Positions 49,460 through 59,800 of a stretch of 64,000 nt of DNA are shown in pieces. Source of the stretch: Lysinibacillus capsici (GTDB taxonomy: Bacteria > Bacillota > Bacilli > Bacillales_A > Planococcaceae). The stretch's first letter is position 1. The number at the start of each line of letters is the position of its first letter. The stretch covers positions 124,001 through 188,000 of the forward strand of contig NZ_PXXX01000013.1 of the NCBI RefSeq assembly GCF_003367505.1. The letters run 5' to 3'. The notes beneath the pieces are model-generated. The model was not told the DNA's origin. It saw only the letters and a program-made list of their open reading frames with translations, and did no database searches. Made by a program: the position numbers and the translations under genes.

Positions 49460-50938
49460 TTATGTTACTAAATAAGCAGAATCTTTTGTGGATACTTCCA
49501 TTGTATCCATCTGATTGAATGTGTAAATTGGAAACTGCAGATGGAAGCATGTCCCCTTCTGTAGTTCACTACTAACGCCAATTACTCCTTCATGTTCTTC
49601 AATCACCTTTTTCACGAAAGCAAGGCCCAGTCCTGTCCCTGTTGATTTTGTCGTGTAAAAAGGCTGGAATAGGTTTTGAAGTGTCGTGCTGTCCATGCCA
49701 ACACCTTCATCTTTTATCATAAGTTCGACAATCGCACAGTCAATTGTTGCCATTTCGACGGTAATCGTACCACCATTATTCATGGATTCCATTGCATTTT
49801 TAATTAAATTCATCAGCACTTGCTTTAGTCGATTCTCGTTGCCGCCAATATAGACTTGATTAGGGGTTGAAATATACTGAATCATAATATTTTTCATGAG
49901 TGCATCTGGTAGCATAAACTCAATGACTTGCTTTACAATATGATCCAGTTCTAATAATTCCACTTTCATCGTTGTTGGCTTAGACAATACTAATAATTCG
50001 GATAAGATCTGTTCCATCCGTTGAAGCTCACTGTCAATAACAGAGAGATACATGCGTGATTCATCATCAGCATTTAATTTTAGTAATTCAGTAAAACCCT
50101 TTAAAGAAGTTAATGGGTTACGAATTTCATGCGCAATACTCGCTGCCATCTGTCCCACAACGTTTAATGCTTGCTGATGCTCAACTTTATGTTGAAGTTG
50201 CTTCTTCTCTGTTTCATCATTAATCACAGTGACAATAATATTATTGTATTCATCAAAAATACTTGAAATTTCATAATAGCAAGTTCTGCTTACTTGTGTT
50301 TCATCGACTACATGAATGCTTGCATGTTTTTCACCCATTAACTTAGAAAGGTAGGTTGTAATTTGCCCCTTTTTCAATGTAAACGAATCAAATATATGCT
50401 GATGCGCTTTATGAAGAAGCTGCGAATTTTCAACTTTCAGAAACATTTCCGCATATTTATTTAGCCCAAGAATAATACCACTAGCGTCACTAACAATAAC
50501 AGCATAAGGTAAGTAATCGTAGGCATTAAAAGATTGCGCTCTCTCATGTGCTTGGCTAACATATAATTTATGGGCAACATCATCATTTAATGTTGAAATT
50601 TGCGCAACAATTTCCTCTGTATTAGGATCGTAAAAGCATTTGAAAGATAACATTTCGTAGTCATTTCCAACTGTGCGAATATTGAAAATTTCCTCTGAAC
50701 GTAAATCATTTTGTAACTGTTTGACGAACTTAGTCCATTTAAAATTAGATGGCTCGTCCATAGCTAAATAGCCAATATAGGTTAAATTAAGATTGAAAAG
50801 ATTGATAGCAGCCTCATTGACGTTTAAAATTTTCCCTGCTTTATTGAGTATAAGTGTTGGTGACGAAGTACTTTTCATAAGATTTCCAAAACATTGATTA
50901 ATATCATTTTGCTTCAACTTTCTCACCGAACCTTTCAA
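49460..50938 (-). CDS. soluble histidine kinase with two PAS domains, sporulation-kinase-like
   Basis: The 492-residue kinase has two PAS domains (about 22-115 and 140-245), a HisKA helix with His270 in 'IAHEIRNPLTSLK', and a HATPase with N box 'NLIKNAMESMNNG', G1 'DEGVGMD' and G2 'TGTGLGLAFVKKVIEEH'. No membrane segment is present, so it is cytosolic like KinA. It likely autophosphorylates and feeds the Spo0F-Spo0B-Spo0A relay; that is inferred from resemblance to KinA/KinE. It sits beside mhqR, where B. subtilis has membrane-bound KinD. The start is uncertain: TTG at 50938 has no site, GTG 50926 and TTG 50917 are alternatives. Confidence 0.85.
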   Translation of the reverse strand: MKGSVRKLKQNDINQCFGNLMKSTSSPTLILNKAGKILNVNEAAINLFNLNLTYIGYLAMDEPSNFKWTKFVKQLQNDLRSEEIFNIRTVGNDYEMLSFKCFYDPNTEEIVAQISTLNDDVAHKLYVSQAHERAQSFNAYDYLPYAVIVSDASGIILGLNKYAEMFLKVENSQLLHKAHQHIFDSFTLKKGQITTYLSKLMGEKHASIHVVDETQVSRTCYYEISSIFDEYNNIIVTVINDETEKKQLQHKVEHQQALNVVGQMAASIAHEIRNPLTSLKGFTELLKLNADDESRMYLSVIDSELQRMEQILSELLVLSKPTTMKVELLELDHIVKQVIEFMLPDALMKNIMIQYISTPNQVYIGGNENRLKQVLMNLIKNAMESMNNGGTITVEMATIDCAIVELMIKDEGVGMDSTTLQNLFQPFYTTKSTGTGLGLAFVKKVIEEHEGVIGVSSELQKGTCFHLQFPIYTFNQMDTMEVSTKDSAYLVT

Positions 50939-51138
50939 AAGAGTAAAAAACCTCTAAAATCGAATTTTGAGCCTTTACTATACTTTATGACAGCACGATT
51001 CTATTATTACAAAATTTAGTAAATTTAAGTATTTTAAATTATTTCACGAACCGTTCACAAAATAAATAGGTAAAAAGAATTATATTGTATGTCAGATACT
51101 TGACTGATACAATAGGATGTTGAAAGGAAGATTATTGC

Positions 51139-52878
51139 ATGAATACTATTTTAACTACTTTGAATGCAAAGTATATTCACACAAATTTAGCATTGCGCTA
51201 TTTAAAAGGCGCAGCTTTACCGGAGTTTAATCCAATTATAGCAGAGTATACTATTAAAGACCCTGCTTTTAATATTGTATCAGATTTATTCCAAAAAAAA
51301 CCTGATATCGTTGGATTTAGTTGCTATATCTGGAACATCGAAGAAACAATTCACGTTATCAAGATGTTAAAAACTGTCTGTCCAAATGTTAAAATTCTGC
51401 TCGGGGGACCTGAGGTTTCTTATGATTGTCACCATTGGTTACGTCGAATACCTGAGGTAGACTTCATTGTGATGGGTGAAGGAGAAACTTCATTTAAACA
51501 ATTACTGCGCTATTTCCACGGTGAAATATTGTTAGAAGATGTTCCTGGTATTTGTTATTTAGAGGACGAGAAAGTCAAGATTCACGCTATGCCACCTAAA
51601 ATTGATTTGCGCGAATTACCAAGTCCTTTTCGTTTTGAGGAGGATCTTCCCTACCTAGGTAAGCGAATTCAATATATCGAAACAAGCCGAGGCTGCCCAT
51701 TTAGCTGCCAATTTTGTTTATCTTCTATTGAAGTTGGCGTCCGATACTTTAACCGTGAAAAAATAAAAGAGGATATTCGTTTCTTAATGGATAACGGAGC
51801 TCGAACAATTAAATTTGTGGATCGCACCTTCAACATCAGTCGTAGCTACGCAATGGAAATGTTCCAATTTTTAATTGATGAACACAAACCAGGTGTTGTA
51901 TTCCAGTTTGAAATCACGGCTGATATAATGCGCCCTGAAGTCATTCAATTCTTAAATGATAATGCACCAAAAGGTTTGTTCCGATTCGAAATAGGTGTTC
52001 AATCTACGAACGATTTAACAAATACTCTTGTAAAACGTCGTCAAAACTTTGAAAAACTAAAGCGAACAGTTACTATGGTGAAAGATGGCGGAAAAATAGA
52101 TCAACATTTAGATTTAATTGCTGGTTTACCAGAGGAAGATTACGCTAGTTTTCGTCAAACATTTAATGATGTCTTTGCAATGCGGCCAGAGGAATTACAG
52201 CTTGGATTTTTGAAACTTTTACGCGGCACAGGACTTCGATTAGAAGCCGAGAAGTTTGGCTATACCTATGTGGATCTATCTCCTTACGAAATCTTTTCAA
52301 ATAATGTTCTAACATTTGATGATATCGTCCGTATTAAGCATGCAGAGGATGTTCTTGAAAAGTATTGGAATGATCACCGTATGGATCATACGATTGAATA
52401 CTTGGTTACAGAGGTCTTTGATACACCATTTGATTTCTTCCAAAACTTCGGAACATATTGGGAAACAAAAGGTTGGTCTCGTATTGGCCATCAGCTAGAG
52501 GATTTATTCCGTCGTTTATTAATGTTTTTAGAAACGATTGATGATGTGAATTTAAACATTGTCCAGAGTTTAATGCAGCTTGATTACTTAATGGCTCAGC
52601 AGTTCCAACCACGGAAGCTATGGTGGAATGAGCGTCCTACAGAAGAGCAACAAAAAGCCCTTTATCACGCTTTACGAGAAGATCCAGCTATCGCAGGCGA
52701 GGAATTTGCTAACTTTAAGTTAACTGAAAAAGAGTTGTTTAAGCATACCTTGATTAGCCCTCATGCTCTTGATTACCAAGAGTTTGCAAATGGCAAAATT
52801 GTACAAAAAAATGGCTATCTGTTAACCTATTTCCGACATGGTCAAGCACCTTACTTTGCAACAATCTACTCTAACTAA
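51139..52878 (+). CDS. radical SAM protein with B12-binding-like domain and DUF4080
   Basis: The 579-residue protein has an N-terminal B12-binding-like domain (about 1-150; 'NAKYIHTNLALRYLKG' and 'GGPEVSYD') without the D-x-H-x-x-G cobalamin motif, a radical SAM core with the 4Fe-4S motif C-x3-C-x2-C in 'SRGCPFSCQFCLSS' (about residue 185), and a C-terminal DUF4080 domain (about 380-579). It uses S-adenosylmethionine to generate a radical; the substrate is unknown for this family. A 'GLPEEDYASFRQTF' stretch resembles methylthiotransferase-like or magnesium-protoporphyrin oxidative cyclase-like members. It stands alone with its own terminator. AAAGGAAG precedes the ATG. Confidence 0.88.
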   Translation: MNTILTTLNAKYIHTNLALRYLKGAALPEFNPIIAEYTIKDPAFNIVSDLFQKKPDIVGFSCYIWNIEETIHVIKMLKTVCPNVKILLGGPEVSYDCHHWLRRIPEVDFIVMGEGETSFKQLLRYFHGEILLEDVPGICYLEDEKVKIHAMPPKIDLRELPSPFRFEEDLPYLGKRIQYIETSRGCPFSCQFCLSSIEVGVRYFNREKIKEDIRFLMDNGARTIKFVDRTFNISRSYAMEMFQFLIDEHKPGVVFQFEITADIMRPEVIQFLNDNAPKGLFRFEIGVQSTNDLTNTLVKRRQNFEKLKRTVTMVKDGGKIDQHLDLIAGLPEEDYASFRQTFNDVFAMRPEELQLGFLKLLRGTGLRLEAEKFGYTYVDLSPYEIFSNNVLTFDDIVRIKHAEDVLEKYWNDHRMDHTIEYLVTEVFDTPFDFFQNFGTYWETKGWSRIGHQLEDLFRRLLMFLETIDDVNLNIVQSLMQLDYLMAQQFQPRKLWWNERPTEEQQKALYHALREDPAIAGEEFANFKLTEKELFKHTLISPHALDYQEFANGKIVQKNGYLLTYFRHGQAPYFATIYSN

Positions 52879-52886
52879 TAAGAAAC

Positions 52887-52924
52887 GCTAGTCCTGTCAT
52901 AACTATCAGGACTAGCTTTTTTTA
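52887..52924 (+). terminator. terminator of the radical SAM gene
   Basis: GCTAGTCCTG pairs with CAGGACTAGC around a 10-base loop, followed by seven T. Confidence 0.92.
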
Positions 52925-53219
52925 TTACTTAAACGATTCTTAAATCCTCATAGTAACAATAAAGACTGCTAAATTTATTCCTTCTGCCCTTCATTGTTCG
53001 GTTAGTTAAGTACTCATAGCCAGCCTTACCAATATAGGTCAAATTCCTTAAACAAAGATTGATAAAACTTTGTAAAAAATGCCCAAAAAACAATCTATCT
53101 AATCAGGAAATAAAAGTTTAAATTTTTTGAATATTTTATGACAAGATAATAATTTTTACTTTTATATGAGGTTTACGAAGGAATTACTCCTTACTTAATG
53201 CCTCACATACTTTAAAAAT
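52925..53219. other. AT-rich intergenic stretch with a hairpin
   Basis: Between the radical SAM terminator and the ktrD stop. No gene is visible. A hairpin at 53167-53205 (TGAGG/CCTCA with inner AAGGA/TCCTT) may be the 3' end of the ktrD transcript, although its T tract is poor. Confidence 0.5.
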
Positions 53220-54575
53220 TTAACCAATAATTACGCGTTCCTTCGGATAGTGGAAGCCTGATTTCTTTCCTCTTCCGCCACCCCCAAGAGTATAAAGGAA
53301 TGATATTAATCCAACTCGACCAATAAACATTAAAATAATGATAATGATTTTACCAACCACTGATAAATCAGATGTTATGCCTAACGACATACCACATGTA
53401 CCGAACGCTGAAGTAATTTCAAAAATAATTTGAATAAGAGATGCTTGTGGCTCTGTTATAAGCAAGATAAGGGTTGCAACTAATACCATGAAAAATGCTA
53501 ATAAAATTACAACAAATGATCGGAAGACATCAATCAAATGAATTTCTCGTCCAAATACTTGGATATCCTCTCTTCCTCTAGCAAAGGTAATTAAGAATAA
53601 AATGGCCAAGGCAAAAGTTGTGGTGCGAATACCTCCACCAACTGAGCTTGGGGAAGAGCCAATGAACATCAGGAAGCTCATGAATATATCTGTAGCTTCA
53701 CTAAAAGTCGTGACATCGTAAGTAGTCAATCCAGCTGATCTCGTTGATACAGAATGGAACATTGCTGAAAATAATGCCTCATGCCAAGACATTTCCTTAA
53801 AAGAATGGAATGATTCAAGGAGTAAAATGACAAGCGCACCAACTATAAATAAAATAGCGTATGTTGAAGTAGTGATTTTAGTAAATAAACTAAAACGGAA
53901 ATTCTCGCGTCGATTAAGCAAAAAAGTCTTCAATTCAATTAATACCGGAAATCCGATAGCACCTAATACAATCAGTACCATGGTAACCATCTGTACAAAA
54001 TAATCATCATGGAATGGGAGTAAGCTCATTCCCGTTATATCGAATCCTCCATTTGTCGTAGCAGAAATAGAGGCAAAAATTCCATGTAAAAAGGCTTCTT
54101 CTAATGTATCAAAATAATTGGTAAAATGTAGCGTTAAAATAATGGTACCCGTTAATTCAATGCCAAATAAAATTTTTAAAATTTCGCGGATTAATTTAAC
54201 AACACCAGAGACACTGTACTGGTTATGATCAATCATGATTAACTGTCGCTCACGCATGCCTATTTTTTTCCCAACAAGCAGCCACACAAAGGTACCAAGT
54301 GACATAATACCAATGGCGCCTAACTGTAAAATAACAAGAATCATTACAAGCCCAAAGGTAGTATAGGTTTCCGAAATATTAATGGTTGTTAACCCAGTAA
54401 CACTTACTGCACTTACTGCTGTAAACAAGCTATCTAAAAAAGAGACTTTTACACCTTCTTGATGAACGCCTGGAAGCCGTAATAACAGGAAGGAAATCGC
54501 TATTGCTATAAAATAATAAGAAACAAGTACCTGAAATGGTGTGACTAGTTTATTTGATGATTTTTTCCAAGGCAC
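53220..54575 (-). CDS. ktrD: KtrD/KtrB-type K+ channel membrane subunit
   Basis: The protein of about 451 residues is a TrkH/KtrB-superfamily channel with four pseudo-repeats; each carries a filter glycine: 'VSVTGLTT', 'ATTNGGFD', 'TRSAGLTT' and 'GTCGMSLG'. It forms the K+ pore that a KtrC-type ring gates. The frame opens at a GTG (54593), but GGAGGAG lies 8 bases before the GTG at 54575, so that one is the probable start. It matches KtrD-like sequences better than KtrB in the 'RQLIMIDHNQYSVSGVVKLIR' region. KtrC is at 5278, far away, as in B. subtilis. Confidence 0.9.
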   Translation of the reverse strand: MPWKKSSNKLVTPFQVLVSYYFIAIAISFLLLRLPGVHQEGVKVSFLDSLFTAVSAVSVTGLTTINISETYTTFGLVMILVILQLGAIGIMSLGTFVWLLVGKKIGMRERQLIMIDHNQYSVSGVVKLIREILKILFGIELTGTIILTLHFTNYFDTLEEAFLHGIFASISATTNGGFDITGMSLLPFHDDYFVQMVTMVLIVLGAIGFPVLIELKTFLLNRRENFRFSLFTKITTSTYAILFIVGALVILLLESFHSFKEMSWHEALFSAMFHSVSTRSAGLTTYDVTTFSEATDIFMSFLMFIGSSPSSVGGGIRTTTFALAILFLITFARGREDIQVFGREIHLIDVFRSFVVILLAFFMVLVATLILLITEPQASLIQIIFEITSAFGTCGMSLGITSDLSVVGKIIIIILMFIGRVGLISFLYTLGGGGRGKKSGFHYPKERVIIG

Positions 54576-54639
54576 TTTAACAACTCCTCCCACATATGAT
54601 GCCCAACTAGATAGATTATAGTATAGAAAAAATACATAA

Positions 54640-54672
54640 AAAAAGAAAGAGGAATAGTGATAACTATTCCTC
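54640..54672 (-). terminator. terminator of ykoY
   Basis: On the minus strand GAGGAATAGT pairs with ACTATTCCTC (4-base loop), followed by a T-rich tract, between ykoY and ktrD. Confidence 0.85.
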
Positions 54673-54686
54673 CAACGTTCATCTAC

Positions 54687-55442
54687 TTATTTTTTCTTTC
54701 TTACACCGACTAAATAGCCGACAAAAGCAATACCTACTAGGACAATCCAGAATGTTAACTCCCATGCCGTGGAATGTGGAAATTCTTTAGGCAATATTCC
54801 CACCTTCTCATGTGCCAATGTTAAGACAACTAACTTCACACCTACCCAGCCAACGATTAGAAATGCCGCTGTTTCAAGTGAAGGGTAATCATTTAATATT
54901 TTTACAAACCATTGGGCCGCAAACCGCATCATAATGACACCAATAAATCCGCCAAGGAGCATCACAATGAACTGACCGCCATTGATGCCACCAATATCAA
55001 ATTCACCTAAGTGTGGCAAAGTTACAGCAATTGCAACGGCTGCTAGCATCGAATCAATAGCAAATGCTATATCGGCAGCCTCTACTTTTAGTACTGTTAA
55101 CCAGAAACCAGAACCCTTTTTTCCACCATTTTCGGTTGCTGCTTCTTCTTCATCTTTATGTTTTCGTAAATCATATATATTTTTCGCAGACATAAATAAT
55201 AGATAAGCTGCACCGACCGCTTGTATTTGCCAATAATTTACTAAAACTGTAATAACAAATAATGCGGAGAATCGGAATATCAATGCTCCAAATAGTCCAT
55301 AAAATAACGCCTTTTTTTGCTGCTCTTGTGGTAAATGCTTCACCATAACAGCCATTACTACCGCGTTATCAGCTGCTAGTAATCCCTCTAATACAACAAG
55401 GACAATTAACACCCAGCCATATTGTAGTAAAATCGCTTCCAT
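54687..55442 (-). CDS. ykoY: YkoY (MeeY), TerC-family membrane protein under Mn2+ riboswitch
   Basis: The 251-residue protein has about seven hydrophobic segments with TerC signatures 'EGLLAADNAVVMAVMVKHLP' (acidic Glu/Asp/Asn site, residues about 19-38) and 'EAADIAFAIDSMLAAVA' (about 122-138). TerC proteins such as YkoY and YceF metallate exported enzymes or export Mn2+ in B. subtilis. A yybP-ykoY type riboswitch lies directly upstream, which matches a Mn2+ role. The AGAGGAGG site precedes the ATG. Confidence 0.92.
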   Translation of the reverse strand: MEAILLQYGWVLIVLVVLEGLLAADNAVVMAVMVKHLPQEQQKKALFYGLFGALIFRFSALFVITVLVNYWQIQAVGAAYLLFMSAKNIYDLRKHKDEEEAATENGGKKGSGFWLTVLKVEAADIAFAIDSMLAAVAIAVTLPHLGEFDIGGINGGQFIVMLLGGFIGVIMMRFAAQWFVKILNDYPSLETAAFLIVGWVGVKLVVLTLAHEKVGILPKEFPHSTAWELTFWIVLVGIAFVGYLVGVRKKK

Positions 55443-55501
55443 TCTAGTGCCTCCTCTAAGCTCTCTATACCCTCAATGACCCTGTCATTCAAGTATAAAA
55501 G

Positions 55502-55532
55502 AAAAAAACCCCTGCCCTAATTCAGGCAAAGG
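55502..55532 (-). terminator. riboswitch-controlled terminator
   Basis: On the minus strand ACCTTTGCC pairs with GGCAGGGGT (with wobble), followed by seven T. The 5' arm overlaps the last bases of the aptamer's closing helix. Confidence 0.85.
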
Positions 55533-55686
55533 TCTCGCTAAGTAAATTCGTACCCTTTCTATTTATGGTACTTCAATCTACACGTCATACGTATAGAGCC
55601 ATTCACTATCACACCCGATGGTTGTACCATGTCTTGACGAATGTGAAACCAGGGAAAGTTAATTACCTGTTAGCTACTCCCCTTTG
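55527..55686 (-). promoter_or_regulatory. yybP-ykoY Mn2+ riboswitch
   Basis: On the minus strand the leader opens with CAAAGGGGAGTAGC and closes with GCGAGACCTTTG, so CAAAGG/CCTTTG form P1. The conserved GGGGAGTA and GAGACCTTTGCC blocks, and the internal GGTTTCAC and GGGTGTGA strands, are those of the Mn2+ riboswitch. Mn2+ binding keeps P1 and prevents the terminator that starts with the same CCTTTG, so ykoY is turned on by Mn2+. Confidence 0.88.
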
Positions 55687-55716
55687 ACAAATTGTCGAAG
55701 GTATCTTCTTTCAAAT

Positions 55717-55745
55717 ATTATAGCACTATCATTTACAACTGACAA
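55717..55745 (-). promoter_or_regulatory. promoter of the Mn2+ riboswitch-ykoY unit
   Basis: On the minus strand TTGTCA (55745-55740), 17 bases, TATAAT (55722-55717), 31 bases before the aptamer. Confidence 0.75.
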
Positions 55746-55767
55746 AAATATCTATATGTTTTTTTCG

Positions 55768-56853
55768 TTACTTAATCTGAATTTGATAGCTCTTCTCTTC
55801 CTTATGTGCTAAATAAAACTCAATCATTTTTGGCATCGTCTGTATAAAATCAGGACATGTAATACCACCTTTTTGTAAGATATGATATGCTTCAGTCGTA
55901 TCAAATGAAGCATTCCATGTTAAATAATCTAATGTTTCTTGTTCGACACCTAATTTTTTTCGAATAAATGGAATCTGCAATGAAAGCTTAGCCAATGTAA
56001 ATGGTAAACGTCCTTTTGGATAAGAATTTGTAACTAGTTTCACCATTGTACGGTATACCTCCTGTACAGGGTGAGGATTAGGATCAGTTAAATGAAGTGT
56101 CTTCCCTTCTGCACTCTGTTCACTAACCAGAAAAGTAGAAGCATTTATAATATAATCAACTGGCACTACATTAATTGTCGATGAAGTTTGACCAATGTAC
56201 GGAATAAAAGGTAAACCTTTTAAACGTTCAACTAAGTTTAAGAAGAAATAAGGACCATCAAATTTAATGGTTTCACCAGTTTGGGAATGACCACGAACAA
56301 TTCCAGGTCTAATTATTGTCAATGGTATTTCCGATTTTAAATCTTCTACTCTGTGCTCAGCCTCATATTTTGTTTCCTCATAGTGGTTTTTAAATGCTGT
56401 TGGTCGAATTAATTCATTTTCACGCAGTACGCCCTCACGTGTACCAGCCACATAGGCAGTGCTGAAATACATATAGCGCTGTAAATTTGGTAAGGTGCTA
56501 ACAAAATCATTAACCATTGTTGTACCATGAACATTTACCTTCCAGGCAATATCACGTGGTACAGCTAAATCATAGATAGCAGCTAAATGCCAAAGCACTT
56601 CAATTTGCGGTACAATTTCTTTGATGATTTGATTTTCTAATCCAAGGTTTGGTAGTGTAATATCGCCTTCCACAATTCGAATCGAACAGTCAGGAAAATC
56701 CTCTAATATTTTGTTTTTTTCTTTATGTGCCTTTATGGTTTCACCAGCCAATACGATGGTAATTACTTGTTGTGCTTGTTTCTTTTGAAATAATGCTCGA
56801 ATTAGTTGACTCGAAATGAAACCAGGAAAACCTGTAAAAAAATGAACCTTCAT
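55768..56853 (-). CDS. NAD(P)-dependent extended SDR/acyl reductase-like protein
   Basis: The 361-residue protein has the Rossmann motif 'FTGFPGFISSQL' (about 6-17) and the active site with 'STAYVAG' and 'YEETK' (the Tyr-x3-Lys pair), as in NAD-binding-4 (thioester or fatty acyl reductase) and epimerase-type SDRs. It ends with a helical C-terminal part ('QEVYRTMVKLV'). It follows the SwrC-like pump gene by 19 bases and is probably in its operon. Reduction of an acyl thioester is a possibility, but no carrier domain is attached. Confidence 0.8.
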   Translation of the reverse strand: MKVHFFTGFPGFISSQLIRALFQKKQAQQVITIVLAGETIKAHKEKNKILEDFPDCSIRIVEGDITLPNLGLENQIIKEIVPQIEVLWHLAAIYDLAVPRDIAWKVNVHGTTMVNDFVSTLPNLQRYMYFSTAYVAGTREGVLRENELIRPTAFKNHYEETKYEAEHRVEDLKSEIPLTIIRPGIVRGHSQTGETIKFDGPYFFLNLVERLKGLPFIPYIGQTSSTINVVPVDYIINASTFLVSEQSAEGKTLHLTDPNPHPVQEVYRTMVKLVTNSYPKGRLPFTLAKLSLQIPFIRKKLGVEQETLDYLTWNASFDTTEAYHILQKGGITCPDFIQTMPKMIEFYLAHKEEKSYQIQIK

Positions 56854-56872
56854 CTCCCATTCCCCCTTGAAC

Positions 56873-59800
56873 CTAGTGCATCTTTCTTGTATCTTTATCC
56901 ATTAAACTGTAAATGATCGGTACAATATACAGTGTCAGTAAAGTTGAGGTCACAAGCCCTCCGATAACAGCAATCCCCATTGGCTGATTCATCTCGGTCC
57001 CTTCTCCAATGCCCAGTGCGAGTGGTAAAAGCCCTAAAATAGTTGTTAAGGCTGTCATTAAAATTGGACGAAGCCGATCTTGGGTAGCAAGTAAAATTGC
57101 CTCATAAGCTGGCATGCCCATTGCCTTTTGCTGATTAATATAATCTACCAGCACAATACCGTTATTTACGACTATTCCTACTAGTACTAGGATACCGATA
57201 ACTGAGGTTACACCAATTAAAGTATTTGTTAGGAACATAGCTATCGCCACACCAATGATCATTAATGGAACAGTAAACATGATAACAAACGGATATTTAA
57301 ATGACTCAAATTGAGCTGCCATCACAATATATACAAGCACGATGGCTAGCATCACAGCTAGTAACATATCATCAATTGCACTATCATAGAGCTCTCTGTC
57401 CCCACTGAACACAACTTGAGTAGTAGATGGTAAATTAACTTGTTCTAATGCTTTATCTACTTTTGCAGAGATTCCTCCCAACGATTCCTTTGTTTCATAA
57501 TCTACAAAAAAGGCCACTGCTGCTGCTTGATCAGAACGACGAATGGATACCGGCCCCTCTTGTATAGAAACAGTAGCCACTTCCTCTAATTTTACAAATA
57601 ATCCTGCTGGCGAACGCAGCTGCATGGCTTTTAAAGCATCTATACTCGTATTAAATGACTGCCCAAAACCTGTATAAACGGGTAATACTGCACCGTCATC
57701 AGTAATCAATTGGGACGTTAATTGACCTTTTGTCATTTGATTTACAGTTTGAGCGATTTGTGCTGGAGCAAAACCATAGTCTTTTGCTTTTTCACGATTA
57801 ACCTCAATTTGAATCTCTTGAACAGTATTATCTAAATCCGTAGAGACATTTGTCACTTGCTGAATCGCTAGTAGTTCCTGCTGCACTTTCTTAACAGTTT
57901 GCTGTAGCCTCTGTTCATCGGAATCTGTTAAACGGAATGTTAAGGTGTGTGGTGACGATCCTGTAGCTGTCGATACATTAAATGTAATTTCAGCTTGCTC
58001 TTCAAGCTCTCCCTGTATATCTTGTTCTAGCTCTTCTACAAATTTAAAAATGGAACGTTGCCTTTCTGCTAATGGGACAAGCTTTACATATATCTCAGCT
58101 TGGTTGGCGCTAGTTTGTCCACGTGCTTGGGATTGTTGTGTACCGCCAATTAAACTAACATACACATCTACATCCTTTTCCTGCTTTAAACGTTCCTCAA
58201 TTTGCTTAACAATCTTTTCTGTTTCTGATACAGCGACACCTTTTTCAAGATTGACACTTATAGAGGTGAACCCCTCATCTGTAGGCGGTAAAAATTCAGT
58301 ACCTATTCTAGTCAGTCCAAACAAAGAAAGACTAAAGCAAACCACTGTAAAAAGCAGTATAAGCATTCGATGCTTTAGTACCCATACAATTGACGCCTTG
58401 TAATGCCTATAAAAACGTGATTTACTGCGTTGTACATAAAAATTATTGTTTTTCATTTTTAAAAGTCGACTTGCTAGCATCGGAACGACTGTAAGCGCAA
58501 CTACTAAAGATGCAATTAAGCTGAATGAGATTGTTAAGGCAAACTCTGTAAATATTTGACCAATCAATCCTTCGATGAACATAACAGGAATGAATACTGC
58601 TATTGTGGTTAAAGTGGAAGCTGTAATGGCAAGGGCTACTTCCTTTGTTCCTTCCTTTGCTGCAGTTATCGGGTCTTTTTCTAGTCCTAGATGTCTTTCT
58701 ATATTCTCAATAACGACTATGGCATTATCCACAAGCATACCAATTCCAAGTGCCAGAGCACCTAATGTCATAATATTGAGGGAAAAATCCGCAAAAAACA
58801 TCAAAACAAATGTGACAATAACGGAGTAAGGAATCGCAATACCAATAATGATCGGACTCTTTACACTACGTAAAAAAACAAATAGGATGAACATCGCAAA
58901 TAATCCACCTAAAAGTAAGGAAGAGCCAATATTACTAATCGCTAAATCCACATAATTACCTTGATCAATTAAAATATCTGCTGTGATACCTTTATACTGA
59001 TCTTTCTTTAGTAATGTCTCTAAGGCCTTCTGGAAATCCTTAGAAACCTCTGCCGTATTTGCACCAGATTCCTGTAATACAGACATAAGAACAGCTGGAT
59101 GCTCATTTGCTCGTGTTGTGGTAATAGATTGTTGTTCTGTCCTCTCAACGGTTGCAAGATCACCAATGGTTAATGATTTGCCCGTTAAAGGGTCCACCGA
59201 AACAATTAAATTGGCAATGCTTTCCGGAGAAGATAATGTGCTAACTATACGTGTTGTTAGCATTTTGCCATCATCTGTTGAAACAGGCTCACCAGGAAGA
59301 GACACATTATTCGCTTGAACTATTTGCATCACGTCTGTCTGAGTCAAGCCTTTTTCAACTAGCTTTGCTTCATCCAATTCTATTTGGATTTCATCAATCA
59401 ATTTGCCAGAAACATTCACACTGGCAACACCCTCTGTCCGTAGCAGTTCCTTCTCTAAGTGCTCTGCTAATACACGTACATCTACTTGATTATTTTCCGC
59501 ACGTAAAGACAGCTGAATAATAGGAAATTGAGACGGATCAAATTTTAGGAAACTAGGCTTGCCAGCATCATTAGGCAATGGGGTCATATCAATTCGCTGT
59601 AAAATATCAAGTTGGACAACATCCATATTTGTGGACCAGTTGAACTCAAGCACAATTAAATTGGAGCCTTCCTGTGAGGTTGACTGGATTTTTTTGATAC
59701 CAGGTAAGGTGGCAAGTGTAGCCTCTAATGGCTTCGTTATCTTTTCATTTACCTCCGTCGGGCTTGCCCCAGGATAAGAGGTGACAACCACTCCAATAGG

